Shown here piece after piece: positions 36,416-46,540 of a DNA stretch of 50,020 nt. The stretch spans positions 134,678-184,697 of the forward strand of contig NZ_JYOA01000001.1 in the NCBI RefSeq assembly GCF_000955805.1, written 5' to 3'. The position numbers and the translations under genes are program-made. Below the pieces are notes generated by a model that worked only from the letters and a program-made list of their open reading frames with translations, made no database searches and was not told where the DNA came from. This stretch comes from Pseudomonas sp. 21. Lineage in GTDB: Bacteria > Pseudomonadota > Gammaproteobacteria > Pseudomonadales > Pseudomonadaceae. How positions within the stretch are numbered: the stretch's first letter is position 1; each line of letters starts with the position of its first letter.

Positions 36416-36817
36416 TCAGAGCAGCGACTTGCCCTGGCTGAGGACCTTGTCGCACACCTGCTTGGTGACCTTTTCCTTGATGCCGCTGCCGGACAGGTCG
36501 AGGTTCTTGCCATCGCTGCCCGTGAGGATGCCCTTGGCGCCGTCCTTGTAGCCGCTGTCGCTGGTGGTGGTGTTGCCCGGCAGCTTGCCCAGCAGCTTGT
36601 CCTTCACCTGGGTGGCGGCATCGGCGTTGAGGTAATTGTTCTTCGCGCAGTACTCCAGCAACCCGGCGACGTTGCCACTGCTGCTGGACGACACCGACGA
36701 CAGGTTGCCGAGGCCGCCGAGGCTGCCGGCGACATCGCCGAGGGACGCGGCCTGGGCCATCGACCAGGGCAGCAGAGCGGTGGCGAGGGCGACGGGAATC
36801 AGTTTGCGGGCATTCAT
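36416..36817 (-). CDS. DUF2501 family secreted protein
   Basis: A 133-residue protein with a signal peptide (LIPVALATALLPWSMAQA, cleavage near residue 23), then a Gly/Ser-rich stretch (GDVAGSLGGLGNLSSVSSSS) and a helical domain with two Cys (LLEYCAKNNYL, KQVCDKVL), which likely pair. It matches DUF2501 (YjjA type in E. coli), function unknown. AGGAG precedes ATG 36817. It lies 55 bp after aquaporin Z on the same strand and may be cotranscribed. Confidence 0.85.
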   Translation of the reverse strand: MNARKLIPVALATALLPWSMAQAASLGDVAGSLGGLGNLSSVSSSSSGNVAGLLEYCAKNNYLNADAATQVKDKLLGKLPGNTTTSDSGYKDGAKGILTGSDGKNLDLSGSGIKEKVTKQVCDKVLSQGKSLL

Positions 36818-36872
36818 GGGAATCTCCTGTTTGCAGACGACGCGGCGCAAAGCGCCACTGCGAGTGTAGACA

Positions 36873-37559
36873 TCACCGGCCACGGACCACGCGATAGACC
36901 AGCGCACCCAGGCTGCCGCCGACCAGCGGGGCCAGCCAGAAGGCCCAGAGCTGCTCCAGCGCCCAGGGCGCGGCATAGACCGCTACGGCCAGGCTGCGGG
37001 CCGGGTTCACCGAGGTGTTGCTCACCGGAATGCTGATCAGGTGGATCAGCGCCAGGGTCAGGCCGATGGCCAGCGGCGCGAAGCCGGCCGGGGCATCGCG
37101 GTCGGTAGCCCCCATGATCACGAAGAGGAACATGGCCGTCATGATCACTTCGCAAAGCAGCACCGCGGCCAGGCTGTAGCCACCTGGCGAATGCGCGCCG
37201 TAGCCGTTGGCGGCAAAACCGTTGGCGGCGTCGAAGCCGGCTGCACCGCTGGCGATCAGGTAAAGCGCGCCACCGGCCAACAGGCCGCCGACGACCTGGG
37301 CGAGGATGTAGGGCAGTACGTCGCCGGCCGGGAAGCGCCCGCCGAACATCAGGCCCACGCTCACCGCCGGGTTGAGGTGGCAGCCGGAGATCGGGCCGAT
37401 GGCATAGGCCATGGTCACCACGCTGAGGCCGAACGCCAGGGCCACGCCGAGCAGGCCGATGCCGTGGCCGGTGAAGTTGGCCGCAAGCACCGCGCTGCCA
37501 CAGCCGCCCAGAACCAGCCAGAAGGTGCCGATCAGCTCGGCCGCAAGTTTCCTGTACAT
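36873..37559 (-). CDS. aqpZ: Aquaporin Z water channel
   Basis: A 228-residue aquaporin with six membrane helices and both NPA half-helices: HLNPAVSVG and SVNPARSLA. Selectivity-filter residues match AqpZ: His in [11 protein letters not shown], Thr in SNTSVNPA and Arg in NPARS, so it is a water-specific channel rather than a glycerol facilitator. It starts [22 protein letters not shown] precedes the ATG. A perfect 9-bp hairpin (37572-37592) lies just upstream, between this gene and the autotransporter gene on the same strand. Confidence 0.95.
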   Translation of the reverse strand: MYRKLAAELIGTFWLVLGGCGSAVLAANFTGHGIGLLGVALAFGLSVVTMAYAIGPISGCHLNPAVSVGLMFGGRFPAGDVLPYILAQVVGGLLAGGALYLIASGAAGFDAANGFAANGYGAHSPGGYSLAAVLLCEVIMTAMFLFVIMGATDRDAPAGFAPLAIGLTLALIHLISIPVSNTSVNPARSLAVAVYAAPWALEQLWAFWLAPLVGGSLGALVYRVVRGR

Positions 37560-37571
37560 GAGTGTCTCCCT

Positions 37572-37592
37572 GGAACCGGCGCCGCCGGTTCC
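37572..37592 (-). other. Hairpin between autotransporter gene and aqpZ
   Basis: GGAACCGGC and GCCGGTTCC form a perfect 9-bp stem with a 3-base loop, ending 12 bp before the aqpZ start. There is no T run. It may slow read-through or stabilise an mRNA end. Confidence 0.4.
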
Positions 37593-37653
37593 GCCTGGAA
37601 TGTCGAAGGGGGGAACGGGGGGACGTTACCGCCCTCCCCGCGGGACTGAATGG

Positions 37654-40600
37654 CTACCAGAGGTAGCGATAGCCGAGGGTCACGGCCCAGGGCTGTTCGA
37701 GGTGGTCGCCCTTGGCGTAGTCCACTTCCAGCGAGACCTTCTGCTGGCGGCTGAGCTGCAGCGCGGCACCGGCCCCCAGTTCGCCGCGCGAGCCGGGTAG
37801 TTCGTTGTTGAGCTTCTCGCCGTTGACGCGGACGTGGGTGTTGCCAGCCAGCTCGTCGATGTAGGACGCGGTGGCGTAGGTCTGCAGGCGCATGTCGCGG
37901 TCCAGCTGGATTTCCTTGCCGCCGCGCAGGCCGACCCTGCCCTGCAGCGAGTTTGTGTCGCTGGCGCGCACCTTGAGGCCATCGCTGCTGGTGTAGCGCG
38001 GGCCTTCGAAGTGCGTGGCGCTGAGCTGCACCTGGGGCTCGACGAACCACTGGTCCTGCAGGTCGATGCGTTTGCCACCCTCGACGCTGACACCATAGGC
38101 GTCGGCCTTGTAGTCGCCCTTCACCGGCTGGCCGAGGTTGGTCGGCACCTTCACGTCGCCGTCCATGTGGCTGTACTTGATGACGTTGTCCAGGTACCAG
38201 CCATCGTCGCGCAGGTAGGTGGCGTAGGCGCCGACGCTGGTGCTGTCGAGGTGCCCGCGGCTGTTCTCGGTGAAGCGGATGCGCGACTCGCTGGCGCCTA
38301 CCATGGCACCGAGGTAGAGCCGCGCGCCGTCGAGCGGGATCGCCTTGTCGGCGCCGATCTCGATGCCGTCGAGGTTCTGTTCGAAGGCCCGGCCATAGTG
38401 CTCGCCCATGCGCATACGCTTGCCGATACCACGAATCCAGACGCCGCCTTCGTCCTGGCTGAGGCGCAGCTCACCCAGACGCTGCACCAGGGTGCCGAGT
38501 TCGGCGTAGTACAGGTTGGCTGCGGCGCTCTGCATGCCCAGGGCGACGTTGGAGCCCTTGGAGATGATGTCGGGCTGGCTGGTGCTGCCGCCTTCCGAGG
38601 AGCCCTGGTCTCCACTGCCAGTACCGCCCTGGTTTCCGCCGTCAGTACCGCCCTGGTTGCCACCCTGGTCGCCCCCATCGGCGCCGCCTTGATTCCCGCC
38701 TTCATTGCCACCGGCACCGCCGTCGCCCGGATCAGGGGGGGTCGTCCCGGGGTCGCCGCCGTCACCGGTTCCCGTGGAGGGCTGGTCGGGGTCCTCCGGA
38801 TCGGTCGGATCGCCCGGGTCGACCACATTCTTGCCGCTGGCGACCAGGTACCAGTCGTTGCCCTGTTGTTCGAGCGTGTAGCGGTAGGCGCCAGCATCCA
38901 CGTGTTCGCCGTAGAGGCTGAAGGCGCCCGGGCTGCCCTGGGTGCCGACCACGCGCAACTGGTCGCCGCCCGCCTCCTTGCCACTGTCGGCGACCACCAG
39001 GGTGTGGTCGCCATAGGCCTGCCCGCCAACCAGGATCAGGTCGGTCTGCAGGCTGGAAAGGTCGGTGTTCATGTCGAAGGTGCCGGCACCGGTCAGGTCG
39101 CCGGTCATCGACAGGGTGTGGTACCCATCGGCGCCAAACGACACGCGGGCCCCGTCCAGATCGAGCTTGCTCAGGCTGGAGTCTGCATTCAGCTGCCAGT
39201 GGGCATTGTGCAGGGTCATGTCCAGCACACCCTGGTCACCGTCCTGCAGCCGGGTATCGCCGTGCAGGTCGCTGCCTTCGCTGGTCAAGCGCAGCGAGCC
39301 ATTACCGGCGACATCGGCCAGCAGGCCGGCATCGCCGACGTCGAGACTGGAATCGGTAAGCGTGGATTGCAGCCTGGCGCCCTCCGCGAGGGCATAACCC
39401 ACCCCGTTGCCGGCCTGCAACTGGCTGCCCGTGGCGTTGAAAGTCCCCGAGCTGCCGGTCTGCGCCGTCACCACGGCAGCATCGCTGGTGACGCGGCTGG
39501 CGCTCAGGTCCATGTGGGCTTCGCCGCCGCCCTGCTGCTCGCCCGGGCTGAAAAGGATGGCGGAACCATTCCGCGAGTCGATCTGGCTGTTGCTGGCGGT
39601 GACCGTCCCGCCATTGTCCAGATGCACACTGGCCCCGTCGCTGCCACTGCTGGAGAGTTGGCTGGCCTCCACCTTGATGGTGCCGGACGCCGCCGCGTGC
39701 ACGGCCGCCGAGCCGGCTCCGGTGCTCTCCAGGCGGCTGTCGGCGATAGCGATGCTGCCGCCCTCGGCGGTCCAGGCACCATCAGCGTTGGCGCCACTGG
39801 TTTCCACCTGGCTGCCCTGGGCGAGATCGATATGGGTCCCCTGGCGGGTATAGAGACCGTGGCTGCCCTCGCCTTCGGTGACGATCCGGCTGTTCTGCAC
39901 CTGCGCCGAGCCGCTGGCGTTGTTGACCATCACGCCGATGCTGCCGGCGCCATGGGTGGTGATGCGGGAGTCGACCAGCGTGTTGTCCGCACCATTGCTG
40001 GAAACGTGCACGCCGTGGCTGCCCTGCCCGGCCGTTTCGAGGGTGGCTCCGCTGACCTGCAGGGAAGCGCCATTGCTGGCCTGGATAGCGGTACTGTCGT
40101 CGCCGCTCGTGGATACCTGCGAAGCATCCAGTACCAACGTGCCGTTGTTGTCCAGCAGCACGCCAACGGCGTGGTCGCCCGCGGTAGTCAAGGCGCTGCC
40201 AGTGACCCGGGCGCCACCGTTGTTGTGTGCGTGCACCGCAGCGGAGTTGTCGCCGTCAGTGGCGACACTGCCACCAACCAGCTCGACCTGGCCGCCGCTC
40301 TGCGCGTCCAGGCCGGCGTCGTTGTCGCCATGGGTGCTGACCTGGGAGTCGACGATGCTCACCTTGCCGCCGTTGACCTGCAGGCCGAAGCTGCCGGCGC
40401 TGTCGATCTCCACATGGTCGACCTGATCCTGCTTGCCGCTCCACAGGTTGAACAGCAGCCCACCGCCCGCGCCGGTGTTATGGACCCAACCGCCGTCCAG
40501 GCTGAACGCCATGTCGTTGACGGTGATGGCGGCCTGGCCGGCATTCACGTCGAAATGGGCGTCGTGCAGCTCACTGGTATTGTTCTCCCAGGGGGAAAAC

Positions 40601-40728
40601 GACTGGGGAGTGTCGAAATCTTCGGCTAGCGAAGGCAGGGCTGCCAGCGAGGTGATGACCACCGCCAGCAGCGTGGGAACGAACGGCGGCGCGTGTCGGC
40701 GTGCCGATGCAATCTTGCAGGTACTCAT
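37654..40728 (-). CDS. Type V autotransporter with beta-helical repeat passenger
   Basis: A 1024-residue classical autotransporter. Residues 1-35 form a long signal peptide (basic start, then PTLLAVVITSLAALPSLA). The passenger (about 36-635) begins with about 330 residues made of roughly 25-residue repeats, then a pertactin-like autochaperone region (FGADGYHTLSMTGDLTGAGTF, then ending QGNDWYLVASGKN). A Pro/Asp then Gly/Gln/Asn-rich spacer (about 638-716) leads to the barrel (about 720-1024), ending LGYRYLW with the terminal aromatic signal. No protease triad, lipase GDSL or RGD motif is seen, so an adhesin-like surface protein is more likely than an enzyme. GGAGGG precedes ATG 40728. It is divergent from a REC-LuxR regulator gene, which probably controls it. 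Confidence 0.93.
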   Translation of the reverse strand: MSTCKIASARRHAPPFVPTLLAVVITSLAALPSLAEDFDTPQSFSPWENNTSELHDAHFDVNAGQAAITVNDMAFSLDGGWVHNTGAGGGLLFNLWSGKQDQVDHVEIDSAGSFGLQVNGGKVSIVDSQVSTHGDNDAGLDAQSGGQVELVGGSVATDGDNSAAVHAHNNGGARVTGSALTTAGDHAVGVLLDNNGTLVLDASQVSTSGDDSTAIQASNGASLQVSGATLETAGQGSHGVHVSSNGADNTLVDSRITTHGAGSIGVMVNNASGSAQVQNSRIVTEGEGSHGLYTRQGTHIDLAQGSQVETSGANADGAWTAEGGSIAIADSRLESTGAGSAAVHAAASGTIKVEASQLSSSGSDGASVHLDNGGTVTASNSQIDSRNGSAILFSPGEQQGGGEAHMDLSASRVTSDAAVVTAQTGSSGTFNATGSQLQAGNGVGYALAEGARLQSTLTDSSLDVGDAGLLADVAGNGSLRLTSEGSDLHGDTRLQDGDQGVLDMTLHNAHWQLNADSSLSKLDLDGARVSFGADGYHTLSMTGDLTGAGTFDMNTDLSSLQTDLILVGGQAYGDHTLVVADSGKEAGGDQLRVVGTQGSPGAFSLYGEHVDAGAYRYTLEQQGNDWYLVASGKNVVDPGDPTDPEDPDQPSTGTGDGGDPGTTPPDPGDGGAGGNEGGNQGGADGGDQGGNQGGTDGGNQGGTGSGDQGSSEGGSTSQPDIISKGSNVALGMQSAAANLYYAELGTLVQRLGELRLSQDEGGVWIRGIGKRMRMGEHYGRAFEQNLDGIEIGADKAIPLDGARLYLGAMVGASESRIRFTENSRGHLDSTSVGAYATYLRDDGWYLDNVIKYSHMDGDVKVPTNLGQPVKGDYKADAYGVSVEGGKRIDLQDQWFVEPQVQLSATHFEGPRYTSSDGLKVRASDTNSLQGRVGLRGGKEIQLDRDMRLQTYATASYIDELAGNTHVRVNGEKLNNELPGSRGELGAGAALQLSRQQKVSLEVDYAKGDHLEQPWAVTLGYRYLW
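38581..38817 (-). repeat. Low-complexity spacer repeat in the autotransporter
   Basis: Codons for about residues 638-716 encode Pro/Asp pairs (DPGDPTDPEDPDQP) and then repeated GGNQGG, GGDQGG and GGTDGG units. The DNA is a short imperfect tandem repeat and a likely site of slippage. It separates passenger from barrel. Confidence 0.85.
39424..40350 (-). repeat. About 12 tandem ~25-residue passenger repeats
   Basis: Successive units share the pattern x-V-x-T-x-G-x-x-S-x-x-V-x-x-x-N-G-x-x-x-V-x-x-S, for example QVSTHGDNDAGLDAQSG, SVATDGDNSAAVHAHNN, TLETAGQGSHGVHVSSN, RLESTGAGSAAVHAAAS and QLSSSGSDGASVHLDNG. Each predicts one or more beta-helix rungs. The later units diverge and one carries a Gly/Gln insertion (PGEQQGGGEA). 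Confidence 0.85.
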
Positions 40729-40830
40729 CTGGTTGCCCTCCAGAATCCATGTCTGGCCGGCGCGTGAGCCGGTCTCTGGGGGCGATTCTTCTCGGAACGA
40801 TGCACGCCAAAGATGGGAAAGCATTTACTG

Positions 40831-40854
40831 TTGCGTAGGAAACTTCCTACGCAA
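40831..40854. promoter_or_regulatory. 24-bp palindrome between autotransporter and regulator genes
   Basis: TTGCGTAGGAA and TTCCTACGCAA are exact 11-bp inverted arms separated by AC. It is 103 bp from the autotransporter start and 62 bp before the regulator start, in a 187-bp divergent region. The shape fits a dimeric NarL/FixJ-type binding site and the adjacent regulator is the obvious candidate. It is distinct from the REP consensus used elsewhere. Confidence 0.7.
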
Positions 40855-40915
40855 ATCCTGCAGGCTTCCGAGAAATGGCCTAGCGTTGATCAGGTATTCG
40901 ACTGAGGACGTTGCC

Positions 40916-42697
40916 ATGGGGCAGGTGCTGATCGCCGACGGACACCCGGTCACCCGGCATGCCGTGCGCATGCTGCTGGAGAGCGAGGGCCACGCCATCG
41001 CCGGCGAGGCCGAGGACGGCCTGGACGCCCTGCGCCTGAGCCTGGAGCAGCCCGCCGACCTGCTGATTCTCGATATCGACCTGTCGCACCTGAATGGCCT
41101 GGACGTCATGGCACGGCTGCGAGCCCGCGGGATGAACCTGCCGGTGCTGGCCTTCAGCGCGCAGGATTCGGAGCACATAGTCGGGCGCTTCCTGCAGGGC
41201 GGCGCCTCCGGCTTCGTCAGCAAGCACGACGATCTGCGCGAGTTGAGCCTCGCGGTCGCCATGCTGCTGCGCGGGCGCAGCTATTTCCCCATGCGCCTGC
41301 TGGGCAACGTCAACCTGCCGGAAGTGCGCAGTGGCGAGCGCGAACGAGTGGCGAGCCTGTCCAACCGCGAGCTGTCGGTGCTGTATTTCCTCGCCAGCGG
41401 GCGCAACAACCACCAGATCGCCCATGAGCTGACCCTCAGCGAAAAGACTGTCAGCACCTACCGCACGCGTCTGCAGCACAAGCTCAACCTGCATAGCCTG
41501 GCGGAGCTGATCGACTTCGCCCGGCGCAACGCCCTGGTGACGGCTCCCCAGGCCGAACCCGAACGGGCAGCGCCTGACAGCGACGAGTTGGTGATGCTGC
41601 GCAGCCTGGTCGACAGCCTGCCCGACGCCCTCTACGTGCGCGACACCGCCGGCCGCCTGGCGCACGCCAACCTTGCCTTCCTGCGCCTGTACGACGTGCG
41701 CCTGGAGGACGTGCTGGGCACCCGCGCCATGGACGTGGACTGGTACGCGCCGGCCCAGGCCGAGCTGCTGCACCAGTACTTCCTGCAGGCGGTGGCCGCG
41801 GAGCAGGCCTTCGCCCGCGATATCGAGCTGCGCATCCACGGCCAGCGCCGCGTGCTGCATCACTGGGGCAAGCCCTATCGCGACGCCCAGGGCCGGCTGC
41901 TCGGCATGATCTGCGGCAGTGCCGACATCACCGGCCGCCAGGACCGCCTGCGCGCCATCGAGGCGGACAAGCAGCAGGCGGAGCTGAGCAACCGGCAGAA
42001 GCTCAATTTCCTGGTGCGCGCGAGCAACGAATTCAGCGTTCCCCTGGGCGCCATGCACGGCCTGCTGGAAATGGTGCTGCAGCGCGCGACGCTGGAGCCG
42101 GCCGACCGCGAGGCGCTGGAATGGATCGACGGCACCAGCCGCGACTTGCTGAAGCTGACCGCCGACCTGCGCCAGATTGCCCGCCTGGAAAGTGGCGAGG
42201 AGCACCCCCAGGCAATTGCCCTGAGGCTGGATGACCTGTTGCGTGCGGCCACCGAATCCGCCGCCCGATTGCTGAAAGCGAAAGCACTGCAAGCGGACCT
42301 GCAGATTTCACCCGAGCTGAACCGCGAGCTGCTGGGCGACCCGCGTTTGCTGCGCAAGGTCTTCGATTACCTGCTGGCTTACCTGATCCGCGAAACGCCG
42401 GCCGGCAGCCTGTGCCTGACCCTCCACGGGCAGGTTGAGGGCTCCCGCCTGGCCATTCGTCTCAACGCCGCGCCGCTGGCGGCGGAGGCTGGCGATCCGC
42501 TGGCCGTCTATTCCCTGGAAGAGCTGGCCGCCGATGCCGCGCGGCAGATGCTGCAGGACGCCCCCGTGGGGCTGATCGTCGCCAAGCGCCTGATTGCCCT
42601 GCTGCAGGGCGAGCTGGTGCTGGCCAGCCCGCCGGGCCAGGGGATGACGGTGAGCATGCATCTGTCGCTTCCCCTCGCGGGCGACTTTCCCCTGTAG
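40916..42697 (+). CDS. Response regulator (REC-LuxR HTH) fused to PAS and degenerate histidine kinase
   Basis: A 593-residue fusion. Residues 1-120 are a receiver (phospho-acceptor Asp53 in LLILDIDL, Ser81 at the Thr position, Lys103), with one acidic-pocket residue replaced (IADGHP for ADDHP). Residues about 145-205 are a LuxR-type helix-turn-helix (SNRELSVLYFLASGRNNHQIAHEL, SEKTVSTYRTRLQHKL). A PAS domain follows (about 225-340). The rest resembles HisKA-HATPase, but the H-box reads LVRASNEFSVPLG with Asn371 in place of His, and the N and G1 boxes are not recognisable; only a trace of G2 (GLIVAKRLI) and SPPGQGMTVSMHL remain. It probably binds DNA and senses through PAS without kinase activity. 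GAGG precedes ATG 40916. The stop lies in a REP. Confidence 0.88.
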   Translation: MGQVLIADGHPVTRHAVRMLLESEGHAIAGEAEDGLDALRLSLEQPADLLILDIDLSHLNGLDVMARLRARGMNLPVLAFSAQDSEHIVGRFLQGGASGFVSKHDDLRELSLAVAMLLRGRSYFPMRLLGNVNLPEVRSGERERVASLSNRELSVLYFLASGRNNHQIAHELTLSEKTVSTYRTRLQHKLNLHSLAELIDFARRNALVTAPQAEPERAAPDSDELVMLRSLVDSLPDALYVRDTAGRLAHANLAFLRLYDVRLEDVLGTRAMDVDWYAPAQAELLHQYFLQAVAAEQAFARDIELRIHGQRRVLHHWGKPYRDAQGRLLGMICGSADITGRQDRLRAIEADKQQAELSNRQKLNFLVRASNEFSVPLGAMHGLLEMVLQRATLEPADREALEWIDGTSRDLLKLTADLRQIARLESGEEHPQAIALRLDDLLRAATESAARLLKAKALQADLQISPELNRELLGDPRLLRKVFDYLLAYLIRETPAGSLCLTLHGQVEGSRLAIRLNAAPLAAEAGDPLAVYSLEELAADAARQMLQDAPVGLIVAKRLIALLQGELVLASPPGQGMTVSMHLSLPLAGDFPL

Positions 42698-42772
42698 GAG
42701 CGAGCTTGCTCGCGAACCGCATAAAGCCGGCGCCACGGGCGAACTCTGTTCGCGAGCAATCTCGTTCCTGCA
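42693..42772. repeat. REP pair, GAGCTTGCTCGCGAA type, containing a stop codon
   Basis: GTAGGAGCGAGCTTGCTCG (+) faces GTTCGCGAGCAATCTCG (-, degenerate). The TAG of the first copy (42695-42697) is the stop codon of the regulator gene. Confidence 0.88.
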
Positions 42773-42821
42773 GAAAAGCGCCATCGCGGCGCGGCGTTGC
42801 ACGATCCGGGCGCAAACCGGG

Positions 42822-43910
42822 TCAATAACCCACCGACTTCAGGACCTCGCCCACGGACTGGCTCGGTGGCCGTCCCAGGAACATCAGCAACTGGTCGGTG
42901 CGGTTGGTAAAGAAGCCGTCCACCCCGGCCTTGCTGAGCTTGTCGAAGTCCACCGCGTCGTCGACGGTGTAGGCATGCACGAACAGGCCTCGCTCATGGG
43001 CGGCCTGGTTCATCCACGGCTGCACCAGGTCCATGTAGCTCTGGTCGCCTCGCGCGCTCAGCGTCGCCGATGGCCCGGTGCCGAGGGCACCGTTGGCCTT
43101 GGCCCAGTCGAGCCAGGCGAAGAATTCTTCCTTGGATTTCACTTCCTGCCGGGCATAGAAGTCCGCCTTGATCTTCTCCCCGGACTGCGCAAAGGAAGTT
43201 GGCTTCTTCGCCGCCATGTAGCCATCCCCGACCCACAGCAGCAGGACCTTGGGCACCTTCGGCATGCTCTTGTGCAGCAACTCGAGGCTGCTCTTCTCGA
43301 AGGTCTGCAGCACGATCTTGCCTTGTGGCTCGCCGTCTGCGTTGAGCCAGCCACGATTTTCCAGGACCTTGCGCAGGTCTTCCTCGATGCCGGGGAACTG
43401 CCCCGGCGCCTTGGTTTCCAGGTACAGGCCGGGGGTTTCGCCGCCGCCTTCAGCGATGTCGATCAGCTCGTCGAGGGTGAGGATGCGCACACCCGCGTAC
43501 TTGGAGCGGGCGCGCTCGGGATAGGTGGTATTGAACCAGCTGCCGGCGTCCAGGCGCTTGAGCTCCGCCAGGGTGAACTGGCTCACCGGCGCCTTCTCGC
43601 GGCCGGGGAAGACCTTGGCGACATCGGTGGTGCGCTCCAGGGTGTCATCGTGCACTGCCACCAGCACGCCATCCTTGGTCCGCTGCAGGTCCGCTTCCAG
43701 ATAGTCCGCGCCCAGGTCACGGGCGGCGAGATAGGCCGGCGCGGTTTCCTCCGGGGCATCGTGGGAGGCGCCGCGGTGGGCGATCACCGTCGGCCAGGGA
43801 ACGCCGGCGGCCTCGCTCAGGGCGCGGCCGGGGGACTCCTCGGCGCTGGCGGTGAAGCTGGCCAGAGCCAGCGCGAAGGTGCCCAGTAAAGCGATGAGTC
43901 GACGGCGCAT
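42822..43910 (-). CDS. glpQ: Periplasmic glycerophosphodiester phosphodiesterase
   Basis: A 362-residue secreted phosphodiesterase. Signal peptide: MRRRLIALLGTFALALASFTASA. Catalytic segments of the GDPD TIM barrel are VIAHRGASHDAPEETAPAYL (catalytic His and Arg, Glu), ADYLEADLQRTKDG (metal Glu/Asp) and LVAVHDDTLERTTD (second His), with LYLETKAPGQFPGIEEDL downstream. It hydrolyses glycerophosphodiesters to glycerol-3-phosphate and an alcohol. The start at 43910 is chosen for the signal peptide; the frame reaches back to 43967. The katG terminator lies upstream, so it has its own promoter in the 129-bp gap. Confidence 0.93.
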   Translation of the reverse strand: MRRRLIALLGTFALALASFTASAEESPGRALSEAAGVPWPTVIAHRGASHDAPEETAPAYLAARDLGADYLEADLQRTKDGVLVAVHDDTLERTTDVAKVFPGREKAPVSQFTLAELKRLDAGSWFNTTYPERARSKYAGVRILTLDELIDIAEGGGETPGLYLETKAPGQFPGIEEDLRKVLENRGWLNADGEPQGKIVLQTFEKSSLELLHKSMPKVPKVLLLWVGDGYMAAKKPTSFAQSGEKIKADFYARQEVKSKEEFFAWLDWAKANGALGTGPSATLSARGDQSYMDLVQPWMNQAAHERGLFVHAYTVDDAVDFDKLSKAGVDGFFTNRTDQLLMFLGRPPSQSVGEVLKSVGY

Positions 43911-43989
43911 AGGCGAAAGCCCCCTTTCCCGGTTAAGCGGCCCAGTCTGCCGGCAGCCTGTGAACATCCTGCGACGGCTGGAACGACAA

Positions 43990-44018
43990 GGCCCGCGGAC
44001 GATCGCTCGTCCGCGGGC
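43990..44018 (-). terminator. Terminator of katG
   Basis: GGCCCGCGGACGA and TCGTCCGCGGGCC form a perfect 13-bp stem with loop of four bases, followed on the minus strand by a short T stretch (CCTTGTCG). It lies about 20 bp after the katG stop. Confidence 0.75.
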
Positions 44019-44039
44019 CCTTTGCTCCTGACTGCCGTA

Positions 44040-46540
<2,501 letters not shown>

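Noticed and set aside
37834-40629. A 931-codon ORF on the plus strand, antisense to the autotransporter
   Set aside because: It is the mirror of a GC-rich, repeat-bearing gene with strong third-position bias; it has no ribosome-binding site, no recognisable domain and low-complexity composition. The minus-strand frame has signal peptide and barrel.
40876-40891. Sigma-54-like element TGGCCTAGCGTTGATC ahead of the regulator
   Set aside because: Spacing between GG and the TTG element is one base short and the GC position is missing, so the match is not convincing.
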